DNA of 64,000 nt from Gordius sp. MW1 (lineage: Eukaryota > Nematomorpha > Gordioida > Gordea > Gordiidae), in contig OZ038526.1 in assembly GCA_964036665.1 (NCBI GenBank), forward strand, positions 21,514,001-21,578,000. Reading direction: 5' to 3'. This document shows, one piece after another, positions 37,270-49,436 of this stretch. Under the pieces are notes generated by a model. It had not been told where the DNA came from. It searched no databases and saw nothing but the letters and a program-made list of their open reading frames with translations. The position numbers were made by a program, and so were the translations under genes. Numbering within the stretch: position 1 is the first letter of the stretch; each line of letters begins with the position of its first letter.

Positions 37270-38106
37270 ATGGAAGGAATACCTCAATATAAGGCAGGTG
37301 ATAACATTAATACATATTTGTTCACCCTAGATAATATTTTTGAGTCTAAACATGTCCCAAAAGAAACTAGAACAAAAACTATATTGGGATATATGGGCCA
37401 GAAACATGTGGAATTACTTATCAACTTTGTTTATCCAGATAATATATCCTCATTGGAATATGAAGATTTAATCAAATTAATTAAGAAGGTATTCCTAACG
37501 AAATCAACCATATTCCAATCAAGACTAAATTTTATTCGTTGTGTAAAACAAGTGGATGAATCATTGATTGAATATGTCACTAGATTGAAAGCTTCTGCAG
37601 AATGTTGTCATTTTAAATTGTTGGATGAAAGATTGCGAGATCAATTTTTGCACGGACTGCATAATACACAATTGGAGATAGACGTTAGAGCTAGATGGCC
37701 GGATGCAGTAAAGCCTACAGGACTAGATGTGACCTTCAATGACATTTTTAACTTAGCAGAATCCATGCATCTTGCAAATGATGAAGTCAATTCTTCCTCA
37801 AATGAATTAAACAAAATTCAAAATTATAAAAAACCAAATCCAATGTACTCCAATCAAAAAAATAGACAATCAATAAAACAATTTGCTACAAAGAAGGATG
37901 ATCATCAACAATCATTCATAAGGAATTGCTATAGATGTGGTAAGTCACATGCAATAAAGCAATGTCCAGCATTTTTAAAAGAATGTTCCATTTGTCATCA
38001 TAAAGGACATTTTGCAAAAATGTGCAGGACCTCAAACAAAGTGAACCAGATTATTAAATTGGCAAACTTTATGACTTTAATCACCTTAAACCATACATCC
38101 ATGTAA
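37270..38106 (+). CDS. gag: Gypsy gag with two CCHC zinc knuckles
   Basis: 278 residues from MEGIPQYKAGDNI. A retrotransposon-gag core (LINFVYPDNISS, ESLIEYVTRLKASAECC, LRDQFLHGL at ~85-135) is followed by zinc knuckles CYRCGKSHAIKQC and CSICHHKGHFAKMC at ~215-250. Gag packages the element RNA. The pol frame is open in the -1 register over the end of gag, so pol is probably made by frameshifting. Intact over its length. Confidence 0.92.
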   Translation: MEGIPQYKAGDNINTYLFTLDNIFESKHVPKETRTKTILGYMGQKHVELLINFVYPDNISSLEYEDLIKLIKKVFLTKSTIFQSRLNFIRCVKQVDESLIEYVTRLKASAECCHFKLLDERLRDQFLHGLHNTQLEIDVRARWPDAVKPTGLDVTFNDIFNLAESMHLANDEVNSSSNELNKIQNYKKPNPMYSNQKNRQSIKQFATKKDDHQQSFIRNCYRCGKSHAIKQCPAFLKECSICHHKGHFAKMCRTSNKVNQIIKLANFMTLITLNHTSM

Positions 38107-38129
38107 GGATAAATCAGAAAAATTTCAAG

Positions 38130-41100
38130 ATGTTATATGATACTGGCTCATCAGTATCATTAATCAACAAGAGTATCTACAACATGTTAAATTCACCTAA
38201 ATTAACACCATGCCCCAAGATAAAAGCTTTTGGGAATAGTCCAGTTCCTATATGTGGAGAAACACAGGTCTATGTTAATTTAAACAATAAAACTTTAAAG
38301 TTAACAGCTATTGTAACTACGGTAGAAGATGATGCCATATTTGGGTTAAACTGGATGGAAGCCTTTCACCTACAACTTCCTCATCTAGTTAAAATTAATG
38401 CTATAGAAGAAAATCCTCAAAACATAGAAGAGGAATTGGTTGAAAAGTATACGAATGTGTTCAGTGATGGCACTGGGTGTATTAAAGATTATGAGGTGAA
38501 TCTTTTTGTAAAGGAAGAAGCCAGAGCCATAGCAGTGCCTGCACGAAGGGTTCCTTTCCCTTTAAGGAATAAAGTTGAAGAGGAAATCAGAAGATTATTG
38601 GACGAAGAGATAATTGAACATGTTGATCCTGCAACAACACCAATAACATGGGCAACTCCTATTGTAAATGTATTAAAATCAGATAAGTCCATTAGAATCT
38701 GCGGAGATTTTAGAGTGACTATTAACCCCTTCCTAACTTTAAACAACCATCTACTTCCGACATTTGACGATTTGATTCTGAAGATCGCAGGAGGGCAAAA
38801 ATTTACAGTAATTGATTTACGGGATGCCTATCTTCAGATGAGGGTCGAAGAAAAGTCGCGACATTATCTCACTATTGCAACACATTTAGGTTATTATCGA
38901 TATAAACGTCTTCCATTTGGACTTTCAATAGCGCCAAATTTATTCCATGGAAGAATTATTAGAGGGGATTCCCCATACTGGGGTACTTCTAGACGATATC
39001 ATAGTTACAGGAGTAAATGAAAAGGATCACCTGAAAAATCTCAACGAGGTACTAAAAAGGGTACAGGACGCTGGTCTAAAAGCAAAGAAGGAAAAGGTTA
39101 AATTTTTCCAAATTTCCGTTAAATATTTGGGACATGTGATCGTTGCAACAGGGATCCACCCAACTCAAGAGCGAGTGGAAGTCATTGTTAATTTTCAACA
39201 ACCACAAAACAAAAAAGAACTACGTTCCTTTTTAGGACTAGTTAATTATCAGGAAAGGTTCATTCCAATGTTACACGAAAAATGCGCACCCTTGCATGCA
39301 TTGACGGGCTCATCAATAGGTTGGAAATGGACGGCTAAAGAGCAGAAGATTTTTAACGATGTTAAACTGATGCTTTCAACGTCAAATACTTTGGTACCGT
39401 ATTCAACCTCGCCGTTATACCTAACGGTAATGCTTCTGAAACTGGTGTAGGTGCTGTACTATCACACTTATATGCAGACGGGTCCGAAAGAGCTATTGCG
39501 TACGCGTCCAGGACGTTAAGCGAGTCCGAAAAACGATACTCTACAATTGATCGGGAAGCGCGAGCTATTGTGTTCGGTGTTCAGAAATTCGATCAATACG
39601 TACGGGGTCGAAAATTTGTATTGATGACGGATCACAAACCTCTAGAGAGATTATTCGGGAATCATCGGGATTTACCGAAAGTGATCAATAATCGATTAAT
39701 TCGATGGGCTTTATTTTTAAATGGATATCAATACGACATAAAATAACGATCAGGAAAAAACAATCAATGCGCTGATGCATTGTCAAGACTGCCAGATCCA
39801 AAATACCTTGAAACGGATCAGATCAATCACGTAGGATTACTTATGTTAGATGAATTAAAGTTAGATTATGAAATGCTAAAAACATTTATTAAACAAGATC
39901 CTTTTTGTCGTGAATTAATTTCAGCGATTAACCGTGAATGGCGGTTTGATTTAAAAAAATGCCGTTTTGACATGAAAACGTACTACAATCGAAGGGAGGA
40001 ACTGTCATTTGAAGATGGATTATTATTGTGTGGAAATCGGTTAATAATACCGAGGAACCTACAAAATTTAGTTTTAAAAATATTACACCAAGGACACCCC
40101 GGTATTACAGGAATGCTTAATTTAGCCCGATATTATGTTGGTGGCCCGGAATGGACAAGAGTATTGATTTGTTTGTAAAGGAATGTGACGGTTGTCAAGA
40201 AGGCCGACAAGCCGAACAAGAAGTTCCCTTATGTTCTTGGTCCGTACCTGACCGTCCTTGGGATCGAGTTCATATAGATATTGCCGGACCTGTCGAAGGA
40301 AATTATTGGTTGGTTTTAATTGATGCATTATCGAAATGGGTGGAGGTAGCCACACTATCGTAGATTAAAGGACCACAAATTGTGAGGCAGTTACGAAATT
40401 GGTTTTGCAGGTTCGGTATTCTCTTGCAAATAGTATCGGACAATGGACCACAATTTGTCGGTGAAGAATTCACAAAATTTTGTAACAACAACAACATTAA
40501 GCACGTAACATCCACTCCATATCACCCCAAAACAAATAGATTAGCTGAGAGAATGATCCGAACGCTAAAATCAAGATACTGGGCAGCAAGAAAATCAGGG
40601 GGAGAGAAAGAATTATGCCTTCAACAAATAATTATGACATACAGGAATACATCTCAGGCAACCACGGGTAAAGCTCCGGCGGAATTGTTGTTGGGAAGAA
40701 GAGTAAGGACAGCGTTGGACCTTATTCGACCAGATCCGAAAGAAAAGTGGAAGGAGAGATTAGCTAAACAAAAGAGCTATCATGACCGAAAAGCATGTTA
40801 TAGGGAATTTAATCTTGGAGATCCAGTATGGATCCGGAATGAAATTAAAGCGGGTTGGTACCAAGGATTTATCATAGAACGTAAAGGTCCATATTCATAT
40901 AATGTTCGCACTGATAAAGGAATTAAACGGAAACACGCGGATCAGTTAAAATTCAGGATGCAATCCCAGTTCGTCGAAACTAACCATACTAGTCTGGAAC
41001 CGAATGTTGGAAAAGTTGCAAGTTCGAATACTAGTCTGGAAACGAATGTTGAAAAAGTTGCAAGTCCGATTCCGTTAAGGCGATCGACCAGAAAGCGAAA

Positions 41101-41131
41101 TCCTCCGTTACGTTATCATGAAGAGTTTTAG
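38130..41131 (+). pseudogene. pol: Gypsy pol: protease, reverse transcriptase, RNase H, integrase (four or more breaks)
   Basis: Order: protease (YDTGSSVSLI, ~38133), reverse transcriptase (VIDLRDAYLQM, LPFGLSIAPNLF, active site VLLDDIIVTG at ~38980), RNase H (DREARAIVFGVQKF, TDHKPLERLFG at ~39630), and integrase with the HHCC region (HQGHPGITGM..CDGC), VHIDIAGP, VSDNGPQF and RLAERMIRTL, so all three acidic residues are visible. Breaks: a frameshift near 38940 between the RT palm motifs, another near 39430, a stop near 39744, a frameshift near 40140 and a stop near 40361. The tail contains KGPYSYNVRT and KRKHADQL. The near-identical LTRs say it is young, so some breaks could be sequence errors; otherwise it is inactive. 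A chromodomain was not seen. Confidence 0.9.
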
Positions 41132-41151
41132 CTTTTGAAAGTGGGAAGAAA

Positions 41152-41285
41152 TGTAATGTTATACAATTTGTGTTTATACACGTTATTTATAATATCGTTT
41201 ATTTCTATATACCTAGAGTATATAAATTATCATTACCAGATGTTATTTTAAAATAATAAACTATTTGCATATTGAGTATATTACA
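41152..41285 (+). repeat. Gypsy 3' LTR
   Basis: 134 bp; differs from the 5' LTR chiefly by tatacctagag for tattagag. Directly followed by the duplicated atttc. Confidence 0.93.
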
Positions 41286-41293
41286 ATTTCCAG

Positions 41294-41933
41294 CCTAACC
41301 CTATACAAGCACAAGCCTCATCCTTCACCACCTCCACACCTCGTACTTGTGAGTCTATTTATGAACATTATATGATTTTTGAATATTGTTTATCATTTCC
41401 AGCTATGATTCCTAACCCTATACAAGCACAAGCCTCATCCTTCACCACCTCCACACCTCGTACTTGTGAGTCTATTTATGAACATTATATGATTTTTGAA
41501 GATTGTTTATCATTTCCAGCTATGATTCCTAACCCTATACAAGCACAAGCCTCATCCTTCACCACCTCCACATCTCATAGTTGTGAGTCTATTTATGAAC
41601 ATTATATGATTTTTGAAGATTGTTTATCATTTCCAGCTATGATTCTTAACCCTATACAAGCACAAGCCTCATCCTTCACCACCTCCACACCCCGTACTTG
41701 TGAGTCTATTTATGAACATTATATGATTTTTGAAGATTGTTTATCATTTCCAGCTATGATTCCTAACCCTATACAAGCACAAGCCTCATCCTTCACCACC
41801 TCCACACCTCGTACTTGTGAGTCTATTTATGAACATTATATGATTTTTGAAGATTGTTTATCATTTCCAGCTATGATTCCTAACCCTATACAAGCACAAG
41901 CCTCATCCTTCACCACCTCCACATCACTTAATT
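41294..41933 (+). repeat. 117-bp tandem array, left arm part 2 (6 units)
   Basis: Mini-exons: 41294-41348 (shortened by 8 bases, which breaks frame), 41403-41465, 41520-41582, 41637-41699, 41754-41816, 41871-41933. The last ends in the donor gtaaga, as if to leave the array for the next exon. With part 1 the left arm has ten units. Confidence 0.85.
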
Positions 41934-41939
41934 GTAAGA

Positions 41940-43212
41940 TAATTTGTTAAAATATCTGCTTTTAATACTTAATAACAAAATTACCTTAAAATATCTCTTC
42001 AAACTCCTCTTGATTGTCTAAAATACCTTTTGCAGATGAAATAGCTAAGAGTATAGAGAAATTTAAACAAATATATTTTTTTGGTATGAGCTAAAATATA
42101 TATTAGGGAAAAATTTTGGGGGTTGCTCTAATTATAGTTTTATTATTCTTGTAAATTTTGACAAGTTTATATAAAGACATTCCATGTCAAATCGCCACGT
42201 TTTCGGCCGACCCCCTCAGATTTTTAAAAAAATTTGGTGGTAATGTTAAAGCTAGTAAAATTATTAATTTCCAAAAATTTTAGCTCATTTGGGCCACTAC
42301 TTTTCGAGTTGTGGGCGGTCAAATGTCGATAATCGGGCTTTTAAAAAATCGGTTCGTGACGCTATATTCAATATAATTTATAAGTTATTGGCCCCCAAAT
42401 CATAGAATCTTGTTGTAGTAATAGGTAAGACCCATCTCCATAGAAAAAAAATCAAAAAATTTTTTTTCTCGATTGGTCATCTCATAATGGCCGAAATGAC
42501 ACAATTAATGTTGAACCCTCTCAAACCGTTTAAAATTTGAGACAAATGTTCTATACTACCTATTAATCAAATTAAATAAAAGAGAAAGTTGGGTGGCCAT
42601 CTTGAAGTGGTCATAAATTGCTAGAAACGGTATTTTATTAATTTGGCGCCAAAATGACGTTCTAAAATTGGTTTTATTACTCATTTAGGCATCTTATAAA
42701 ATTAGTATATCTATAATACAAATATTTTTGCTATAAATTAACACCCTAACCCCCCTCCCCCCCCATATTCCCCCTATCAATTACAATCAAAAAAGCGAGT
42801 GATTCATCTTCCCCGAATGCTATAAATTTAATTTTGTTAGCATTTTTAACCCAACCTACGAAGGGTTAAGTGTTAATTAAAATTACAAATGATAAATAGT
42901 TAGGAATACATCATCTATCATTCTAGTTTTGTATTTTTAAACAAGTTGACCTTCGTATATTTTAACAAATCCACTTATTATTCCCACGCTATTCCCTATA
43001 TATTGACAATTTATCGCATATATTGGGTTCTTGCTTTTTTCGCATATAATTCTTCTTGCTATTTTCCGTTCTTGTAATCGAACCTATAAAACTTATCATT
43101 TAATAAAGGCTCCATCGTTTATGCAGAAAACATGATTGATGAAGTGCAACTAGTACAAAACCTTCAGCAAAGTAATTATACTTTCAATATTAAATAATAT
43201 TCCATTTTTTAG
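41940..43212. other. Intron and dispersed-repeat sequence of the left palindrome arm
   Basis: It holds a repeat shared with 25565-25880 (42185-42560), a C-run (42750-42760) and a probable 45-nt exon at 43127-43171 coding MIDEVQLVQNLQQ. The region mirrors 45243-46520. Confidence 0.5.
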
Positions 43213-44278
43213 ATATGCGATTTGTACCCTCCCGCAAAGGTACCCTTCTGTATTTCAGGGACTATCTTTATTGTAAAACAACTAGAACCTCGTCTGCTAC
43301 ATACTATCGATGTAGGACTCGAACTTGCCCTGGTAGGGCTAGAATTACAACCTCCCCAGAAGTTATTCATGGTCATAATCATGAACAAGCGAGGGAGGAC
43401 TATGAATTTTTAATTACAGTGAGGGATTTAAAGGATGCGGTGCTGGCAGAGCCACGGGAGAAGCTGAGGATAATTTATCATAGAATTATTGCCCAAAGGC
43501 TTCGTGAGGTACCAGACCTCGTCCTTTACCCAAAAGCGACCCCATCTTTAGCGTCTATTAAAAATACGCTTCGACGCCTAAATCCTAAACGTGTCAAGGA
43601 CCCGGAAAACAACGCGGAGATCATCTTAGATCCAGAGCATCGTTTTACCGAAAACGGTGAAAATTTTTTGCTCTGGAACTGCGAAAATCGACTGATGCTT
43701 TTCGGGACACCCACATCTCTAAAGATTATGTGTACATCCGGTAATCTTTACTCGGATGGCACATATTATGTATGCCCGCCATTGTTTAGCCAAGTAATAG
43801 CAGTTTTTAATATTAACTTTTAATTTATAGGTCTACACAATCCACACATATTACCGGGGTCACATGATTCCCGTCGTGTATGCCCTCTTACCTGACAAAA
43901 GCTGCGAAACCTATAAAAGGGTTTTCAACAAATTGAAGGAGTTGTGCCTTGAGCATAATTCTGTGTTACAACCGAATTATGCTCAGGTAGATTGAAATGG
44001 CCAGTATACAGGCCCTTCGAGAATGCTTTCCAGGCGTTTCTGTGAAAGTTTTTTAATTTATTAAATAACATATATTTAATTTAGGATGTTTATTCCATTT
44101 TGCTCAAGCCATTTTTCGAAGACTTGGGCATGATGGAATACGCGCCGATTACGATGATAACCAACATTTCAAGAAATTTTTCGGGTTTGAGCGAACCAGA
44201 GGGTCAGAAGCACATAATCCAAACACAGCTAGCACATCGCGTTCTTTCAAAAATGGAAGGGCTAAAGCGCGCCTTACC

Positions 44279-47200
44279 AATTTCTTGAAATGTTGGTTAT
44301 CATCGTAATCGGCGCGTATTCCATCATGCCCAAGTCTTCGAAAAATGGCTTGAGCAAAATGGAATAAACATCCTAAATTAAATATATGTTATTTAATAAA
44401 TTAAAAAACTTTCACAGAAACGCCTGGAAAGCATTCTCGAAGGGCCTGTATACTGGCCATTTCAATCTACCTGAGCATAATTCGGTTGTAACACAGAATT
44501 ATGCTCAAGGCACAACTCCTTCAATTTGTTGAAAACCCTTTTATAGGTTTCGCAGCTTTTGTCAGGTAAGAGGGCATACACGACGGGAATCATGTGACCC
44601 CGGTAATATGTGTGGATTGTGTAGACCTATAAATTAAAAGTTAATATTAAAAACTGCTATTACTTGGCTAAACAATGGCGGGCATACATAATATGTGCCA
44701 TCCGAGTAAAGATTACCGGATGTACACATAATCTTTAGAGATGTGGGTGTCCCGAAAAGCATCAGTCGATTTTCGCAGTTCCAGAGCAAAAAATTTTCAC
44801 CGTTTTCGGTAAAACGATGCTCTGGATCTAAGATGATCTCCGCGTTGTTTTCCGGGTCCTTGACACGTTTAGGATTTAGGCGTCGAAGCGTATTTTTAAT
44901 AGACGCTAAAGATGGGGTCGCTTTTGGGTAAAGGACGAGGTCTGGTACCTCACGAAGCCTTTGGGCAATAATTCTATGATAAATTATCCTCAGCTTCTCC
45001 CGTGGCTCTGCCAGCACCGCATCCTTTAAATCCCTCACTGTAATTAAAAATTCATAGTCCTCCCTCGCTTGTTCATGATTATGACCATGAATAACTTCTG
45101 GGGAGGTTGTAATTCTAGCCCTACCAGGGCAAGTTCGAGTCCTACATCGATAGTATGTAGCAGACGAGGTTCTAGTTGTTTTACAATAAAGATAGTCCCT
45201 GAAATACAGAAGGGTACCTTTGCGGGAGGGTACAAATCGCATATCTAAAAAATGGAATATTATTTAATATTGAAAGTATAATTACTTTGCTGAAGGTTTT
45301 GTACTAGTTGCACTTCATCAATCATGTTTTCTGCATAAACGATGGAGCCTTTATTAAATGATAAGTTTTATAGGTTCGATTACAAGAACGGAAAATAGCA
45401 AGAAGAATTATATGCGAAAAAAGCAAGAACCCAATATATGCGATAAATTGTCAATATATAGGGAATAGCGTGGGAATAATAAGTGGATTTGTTAAAATAT
45501 ACGAAGGTCAACTTGTTTAAAAATACAAAACTAGAATGATAGATGATGTATTCCTAACTATTTATCATTTGTAATTTTAATTAACACTTAACCCTTCGTA
45601 GGTTGGGTTAAAAATGCTAACAAAATTAAATTTATAGCATTCGGGGAAGATGAATCACTCGCTTTTTTGATTGTAATTGATAGGGGGAATATGGGGGGGG
45701 AGGGGGGTTAGGGTGTTAATTTATAGCAAAAATATTTGTATTATAGATATACTAATTTTATAAGATGCCTAAATGAGTAATAAAACCAATTTTAGAACGT
45801 CATTTTGGCGCCAAATTAATAAAATACCGTTTCTAGCAATTTATGACCACTTCAAGATGGCCACCCAACTCTCTTTTATTTAATTTGATTAATAGGTAGT
45901 ATAAAACATTTGTCTCAAATTTGAAACGGTTTGAGAGGGTTCAACATTAATTGTGCCATTTTGACCATTTCGGCCATTATGAGATGACCAATCGAGAAAA
46001 AAATTTTTTTTTGATTTTTTTTCTATGGAGATGGGTCTTACCTATTACTACAACAAGATTCTATGGTTTGGGGGCCAATAACTTATAAATTATATTGAAT
46101 ATAGCGTCACGAACCGATTTTTTAAAAGCCCGATTTTCGACATTTGACCGCCCACAACTCGAAAAGTAGTGGCCCAAATGAGCTAAAAATTTTGGAAATT
46201 AATAATTTTACTAGCTTTAACATTACCACCAAATTTTTTAAAAATCTGAGGGGGTCGGCCGAAAACGTGGCGATTTGACATGGAATGTCCCTATATAAAC
46301 TTGTCAAAATTTACAAGAATAATAAAACTATAATTAGAGCAACCCCCAAAATTTTTCCCTAATATATATTTTAGCTCATACCAAAAAAATATATTTGTTT
46401 AAATTTCTCTATACTCTTAGCTATTTCATCTGCAAAAGGTATTTTAGACAATCAAGAGGAGTTTGAAGAGATATTTTAAGGTAATTTTGTTATAAAGTAT
46501 TAAAAGCAGATATTTTAACAAATTATCTTACAATTAAGTGATGTGGAGGTGGTGAAGGATGAGGCTTGTGCTTGTATAGGGTTAGGAATCATAGCTGGAA
46601 ATGATAAACAATCTTCAAAAATCATATAATGTTCATAAATAGACTCACAAGTACGAGGTGTGGAGGTGGTGAAGGATGAGGCTTGTGCTTGTATAGGGTT
46701 AGGAATCATAGCTGGAAATGATAAACAATCTTCAAAAATCATATAATGTTCATAAATAGACTCACAAGTATGAGGTGTGGAGGTGGTGAAGGATGAGGCT
46801 TGTGCTTGTATAGGGTTAGGAATCATAGATGGAAATGATAAACAATCTTCAAAAATCATATAATGTTCATAAATAGACTCACAACTATGAGATGTGGAGG
46901 TGGTGAAGGATGAGGCTTGTGCTTGTATAGGGTTAGGAATCATAGCTGGAAATGATAAACAATCTTCAAATCATATAATGTTCATAAATAGACTTACAAC
47001 TATGAGATGTGGAAATTGCAACAATGTTCATATCCAATGTTTGCAGAGGATCAGCAATGCACCCATGATTTTTATAAGCTATATCATATATAAGGGTATC
47101 AATTAAAGATATTACCTTTATGTGGGATCCTATCGTGTGAACGTGTTATTGTAAAATTTTCATTATATAAAACACCACGACCTACACAATCGCTAGCTCT

Positions 47201-47314
47201 ACATTTATAGTACTCCCTATGATCCTTGCTACCATTCACTCTAGTGTATTCATATTTTTCATACACTAAAATTGGTTTGTTCTTTTGGGATAAAACAAAT
47301 GTAACTTTTGACAT
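44279..47314 (-). pseudogene. FLYWCH-MULE transposase gene, 5' part, right arm
   Basis: Mirror copy of 36277-44178: FLYWCH exon 47314-47116, array 46945-46532, FLYWCH/MULE exon 45244-44664 and later parts to 44279. The coding sequence of the large exon is the same as in the left arm (202 of 202 residues in the open frame). The same premature stop occurs near 44464, so the gene was already broken before the inverted duplication. This arm has no Gypsy insertion. Confidence 0.8.
46532..46945 (-). repeat. 117-bp tandem array, right arm (4 units)
   Basis: Mini-exons at 46532-46594, 46649-46711, 46766-46828 and 46883-46945 (minus strand), ending tags TSLN, TPRT, TPHT and TSHS. Four units here against ten in the left arm shows that the array expanded or shrank after the arms formed. 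Confidence 0.85.
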
Positions 47315-47399
47315 TATACAATTGAAAAATTTAAAATGCGCGGGAGTTTAGATATTTAGAGATTTTTACAAATGAACTTTTGTCAATTGAAACGATAGG

Positions 47400-48590
47400 C
47401 AAAATACTAACACCAATTTATAACCTTAAAGGCAACATGCTTGTGGTTGAGTTTTCTGAGCGGAAATTATATCGATAACACCGTGGTAACTAAAAAAAGT
47501 CTTTTTAATGAAACCCTCGAAAAGGTAATTTGTATAAATGGCAAAATAATATTTAGCCTATTTAAATAAAACTATTGAAATTCAATGGTAATCAAATTTA
47601 CGTATGTTTAATATATTATTTAGACTTTATCTCTAAAATGTTAAAAGTAAAACGTGTCCCTAAGAAATTCAATATATTTTTTAATTAATTTTATAAAATC
47701 TCGAGGAATTTCTAACACCAATTTTTCCAAAGCCCAGGGTCCCAAAGAAGTTTGAGCATGGCTACAACAAATAATAAAAATAGGGCTCGAATCGGGCCTG
47801 ATTAGTCAATTCAACCCATTGGCGCTTGGCTCAAAAGTATGTAAAACCTAATTTTCCAAAATAATCACTAATTTATTTTAAATGAATATAAGCTACCACC
47901 GCTTTCCTCCAAATTACATTTATCAAGCTTTTAAATATAAACACACATAACAAATGACCATTATAACTCAAAAAAATGATATAAAAAATTATAATTCTTT
48001 AAAAATAACATCTGCAATTTATAAAAGTTAAATTTAATAAAAAAAATATTAAATTGAATTTGGCAAGTTTCTTCACATGCTTTTTCTATAAAGCAATTAA
48101 TTATATTATTTATAAAATTAATTTCATAATCATTTGCCTAAAATCTAGTTGGGAAGCGGGTCGAGTGGTTTGGCGACGGTTTTAACTGGAACTACCAAAA
48201 AATGAAGTTATATGCGAAGGCAGTGAATTATTCTAATTTTTTACAAATCATTTGAATTTAATGAATAAAATTACTACTTTCTTTACTCACCAAGCTGTTA
48301 TTTGGAATTGTATTGGGTTTTACTGGAAAACGAAGTGGGCACGCGTTGCATTGCTCCAAAATACTTATATAGATAGGTCTAATTAGATATAACAAAATTT
48401 TTAATTAAATCCATGGGACACGACCTATTAAGGTTTGTTTAAATATAAACTCTATCCTCCCAAATTTTTAGCATTTGATCTAAATAATTTTGAATAAAAA
48501 TGATTCTTACTTAAAAGATTTAAGGTACATGTACTAAAAACTATAGACTATCAGAATGTTTAGTTTTCAAATGACCGTATATGTATTGTA
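47400..48590. other. AT-rich interval, no gene seen
   Basis: No exon or element could be defined. A gggctcgaatcgggcc-type GC-rich string near 47785 resembles the tail of the repeats at 16260 and 54000. Confidence 0.4.
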
Positions 48591-48959
48591 ATGAACCTTC
48601 CTTATAAGCTAATCAGCTTTAGATTTATAATACAATTTATTTATATAAGACTTCAGTCGCGCGTAAGGTTTCTAGGGGACTTGGTTCAGGCAGCACAGGA
48701 TCGAATTTCGTCACGAATCATCACATTTCGCCAAGGATTGTCACGAAAACAAAGTATATATCTTGGCTATATGTAAGTAAAAATTTAATAATTTATAATC
48801 ACCGATTATATTTTTAATATGTATATAAATATATATAGTTGTTATAAAGTTAATGAAATGAGATAACTTTTTTGCAGATGATCTAATTGATTTTAGATCT
48901 TCAACGCATATATCAAAGCAAGGTCAATGTGTATTATGTTAGATTAAAAAAGTGCCCCA

Positions 48960-49351
48960 AGCAACTACAGTGAAGCACCTGCCGATATGATTTTGGAAGG
49001 AGTTTAAGGGCGGTCTTAGAGTTAATTAGCCAGATCCTAAAGAAAAATGAAAAAAATCTGAGGGATCAGAAGTATTATCACAGCAGGAATGCCAAATTTA
49101 GAGAATAAAGGGTCTGGATGGTACAAAAACGTAATTTAAGATCGAAAAAGAGATGTCCCTATAATGTTAGCACAAAGGACGGGTTAAGAAGAAAACACGC
49201 GGATCAGTTAGGATCAAGAGTTTGGTTCGAGGATATACCGTATATGGAACCTAGTAGGGATATTTACATAGAAAACATTTTAAATACACTGCCAGAAACA
49301 ACTATGAGAAGAACCTATACTCTCAGATTTTACGAGGAGATTGACTTATAA
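48960..49351 (+). pseudogene. Degenerate Gypsy pol C-terminus
   Basis: The frame at 49118-49351 has PYNVSTKDGLRRKHADQLGS, which lines up with YNVRTDKGIKRKHADQL in the element at 37117-41285. Upstream, in other frames, fragments of the integrase tail such as DPKEK and RDQKYYHSRNAKFRE are visible. It is a second, older Gypsy family. Confidence 0.7.
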
Positions 49352-49436
49352 TAAAGGGAGATATGTAGTTAAAGGATTTATTAGAAATCAGTTAGTGTTT
49401 ATAATATACATTAATTCATTTACAGGGGTATCGCTC

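Larger units (their letters stand above)
37117..41285 (+). mobile_element. Ty3/Gypsy LTR retrotransposon, young, inserted in the tandem array
   Basis: LTRs 37117-37247 (131 bp) and 41152-41285 (134 bp) both run from tgtaatgttatacaattt to gagtatattaca and differ by a small indel. The target duplication atttc lies at 37112-37116 and 41286-41290. Primer site tggcgcggtcg follows the 5' LTR (tRNA-Ser-like, inferred); purine tract gaaagtgggaagaaa precedes the 3' LTR. Inside are gag and pol in the usual order. It is absent from the right palindrome arm. Confidence 0.95.
36277..44278 (+). pseudogene. FLYWCH-MULE transposase gene, 5' part, left arm
   Basis: Phase-consistent exons: 36277-36475 (FLYWCH finger, YYKCRASDC), 36513-36593, an array of 63-nt exons (see repeats), possibly a 15-nt micro-exon at 42036-42050, 43127-43171, 43213-43793 (second FLYWCH finger with YYRCRTRTC and HGHNH, then the start of the MULE domain with YSDGTYYVCPPLF carrying the first catalytic Asp), and 43831 onward (RGHMIPVVYALLPDKS). 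Near 43993 a small deletion turns the expected Asp-Phe-Glu block into a stop. Past an intron, GCLFHFAQAIFRRLGHDG follows in a shifted frame and runs into the palindrome loop. The 3' part of the gene is absent. MULE transposases cut and paste DNA; this copy is dead. Confidence 0.8.
36192..47399. repeat. Giant inverted repeat of FLYWCH-MULE 5' halves around a 100-bp loop
   Basis: The left arm 36192-44178 and right arm 44279-47399 are reverse complements; the loop is 44179-44278. The symmetry axis is 44228.5: for instance the frame 43215-43823 (+) equals 44634-45242 (-) residue for residue. The outer ends are cctatcgtttcaattgac (left) and gtcaattgaaacgatagg (right). The arms differ by a Gypsy insertion and more 117-bp units in the left arm. 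No target duplication was found at the outer edges. Confidence 0.93.

Noticed and set aside
43526-43714. Minus-strand frame MGVPKSISRF... (and its mirror at 44743-44931)
   Set aside because: Shadow of the FLYWCH/MULE exon on the other strand.
46894-47106. 70-codon frame opposite the array (also 36485-36697)
   Set aside because: It is antisense to the FLYWCH-MULE exon and array, appears in both arms only because of the palindrome, and has no domain.
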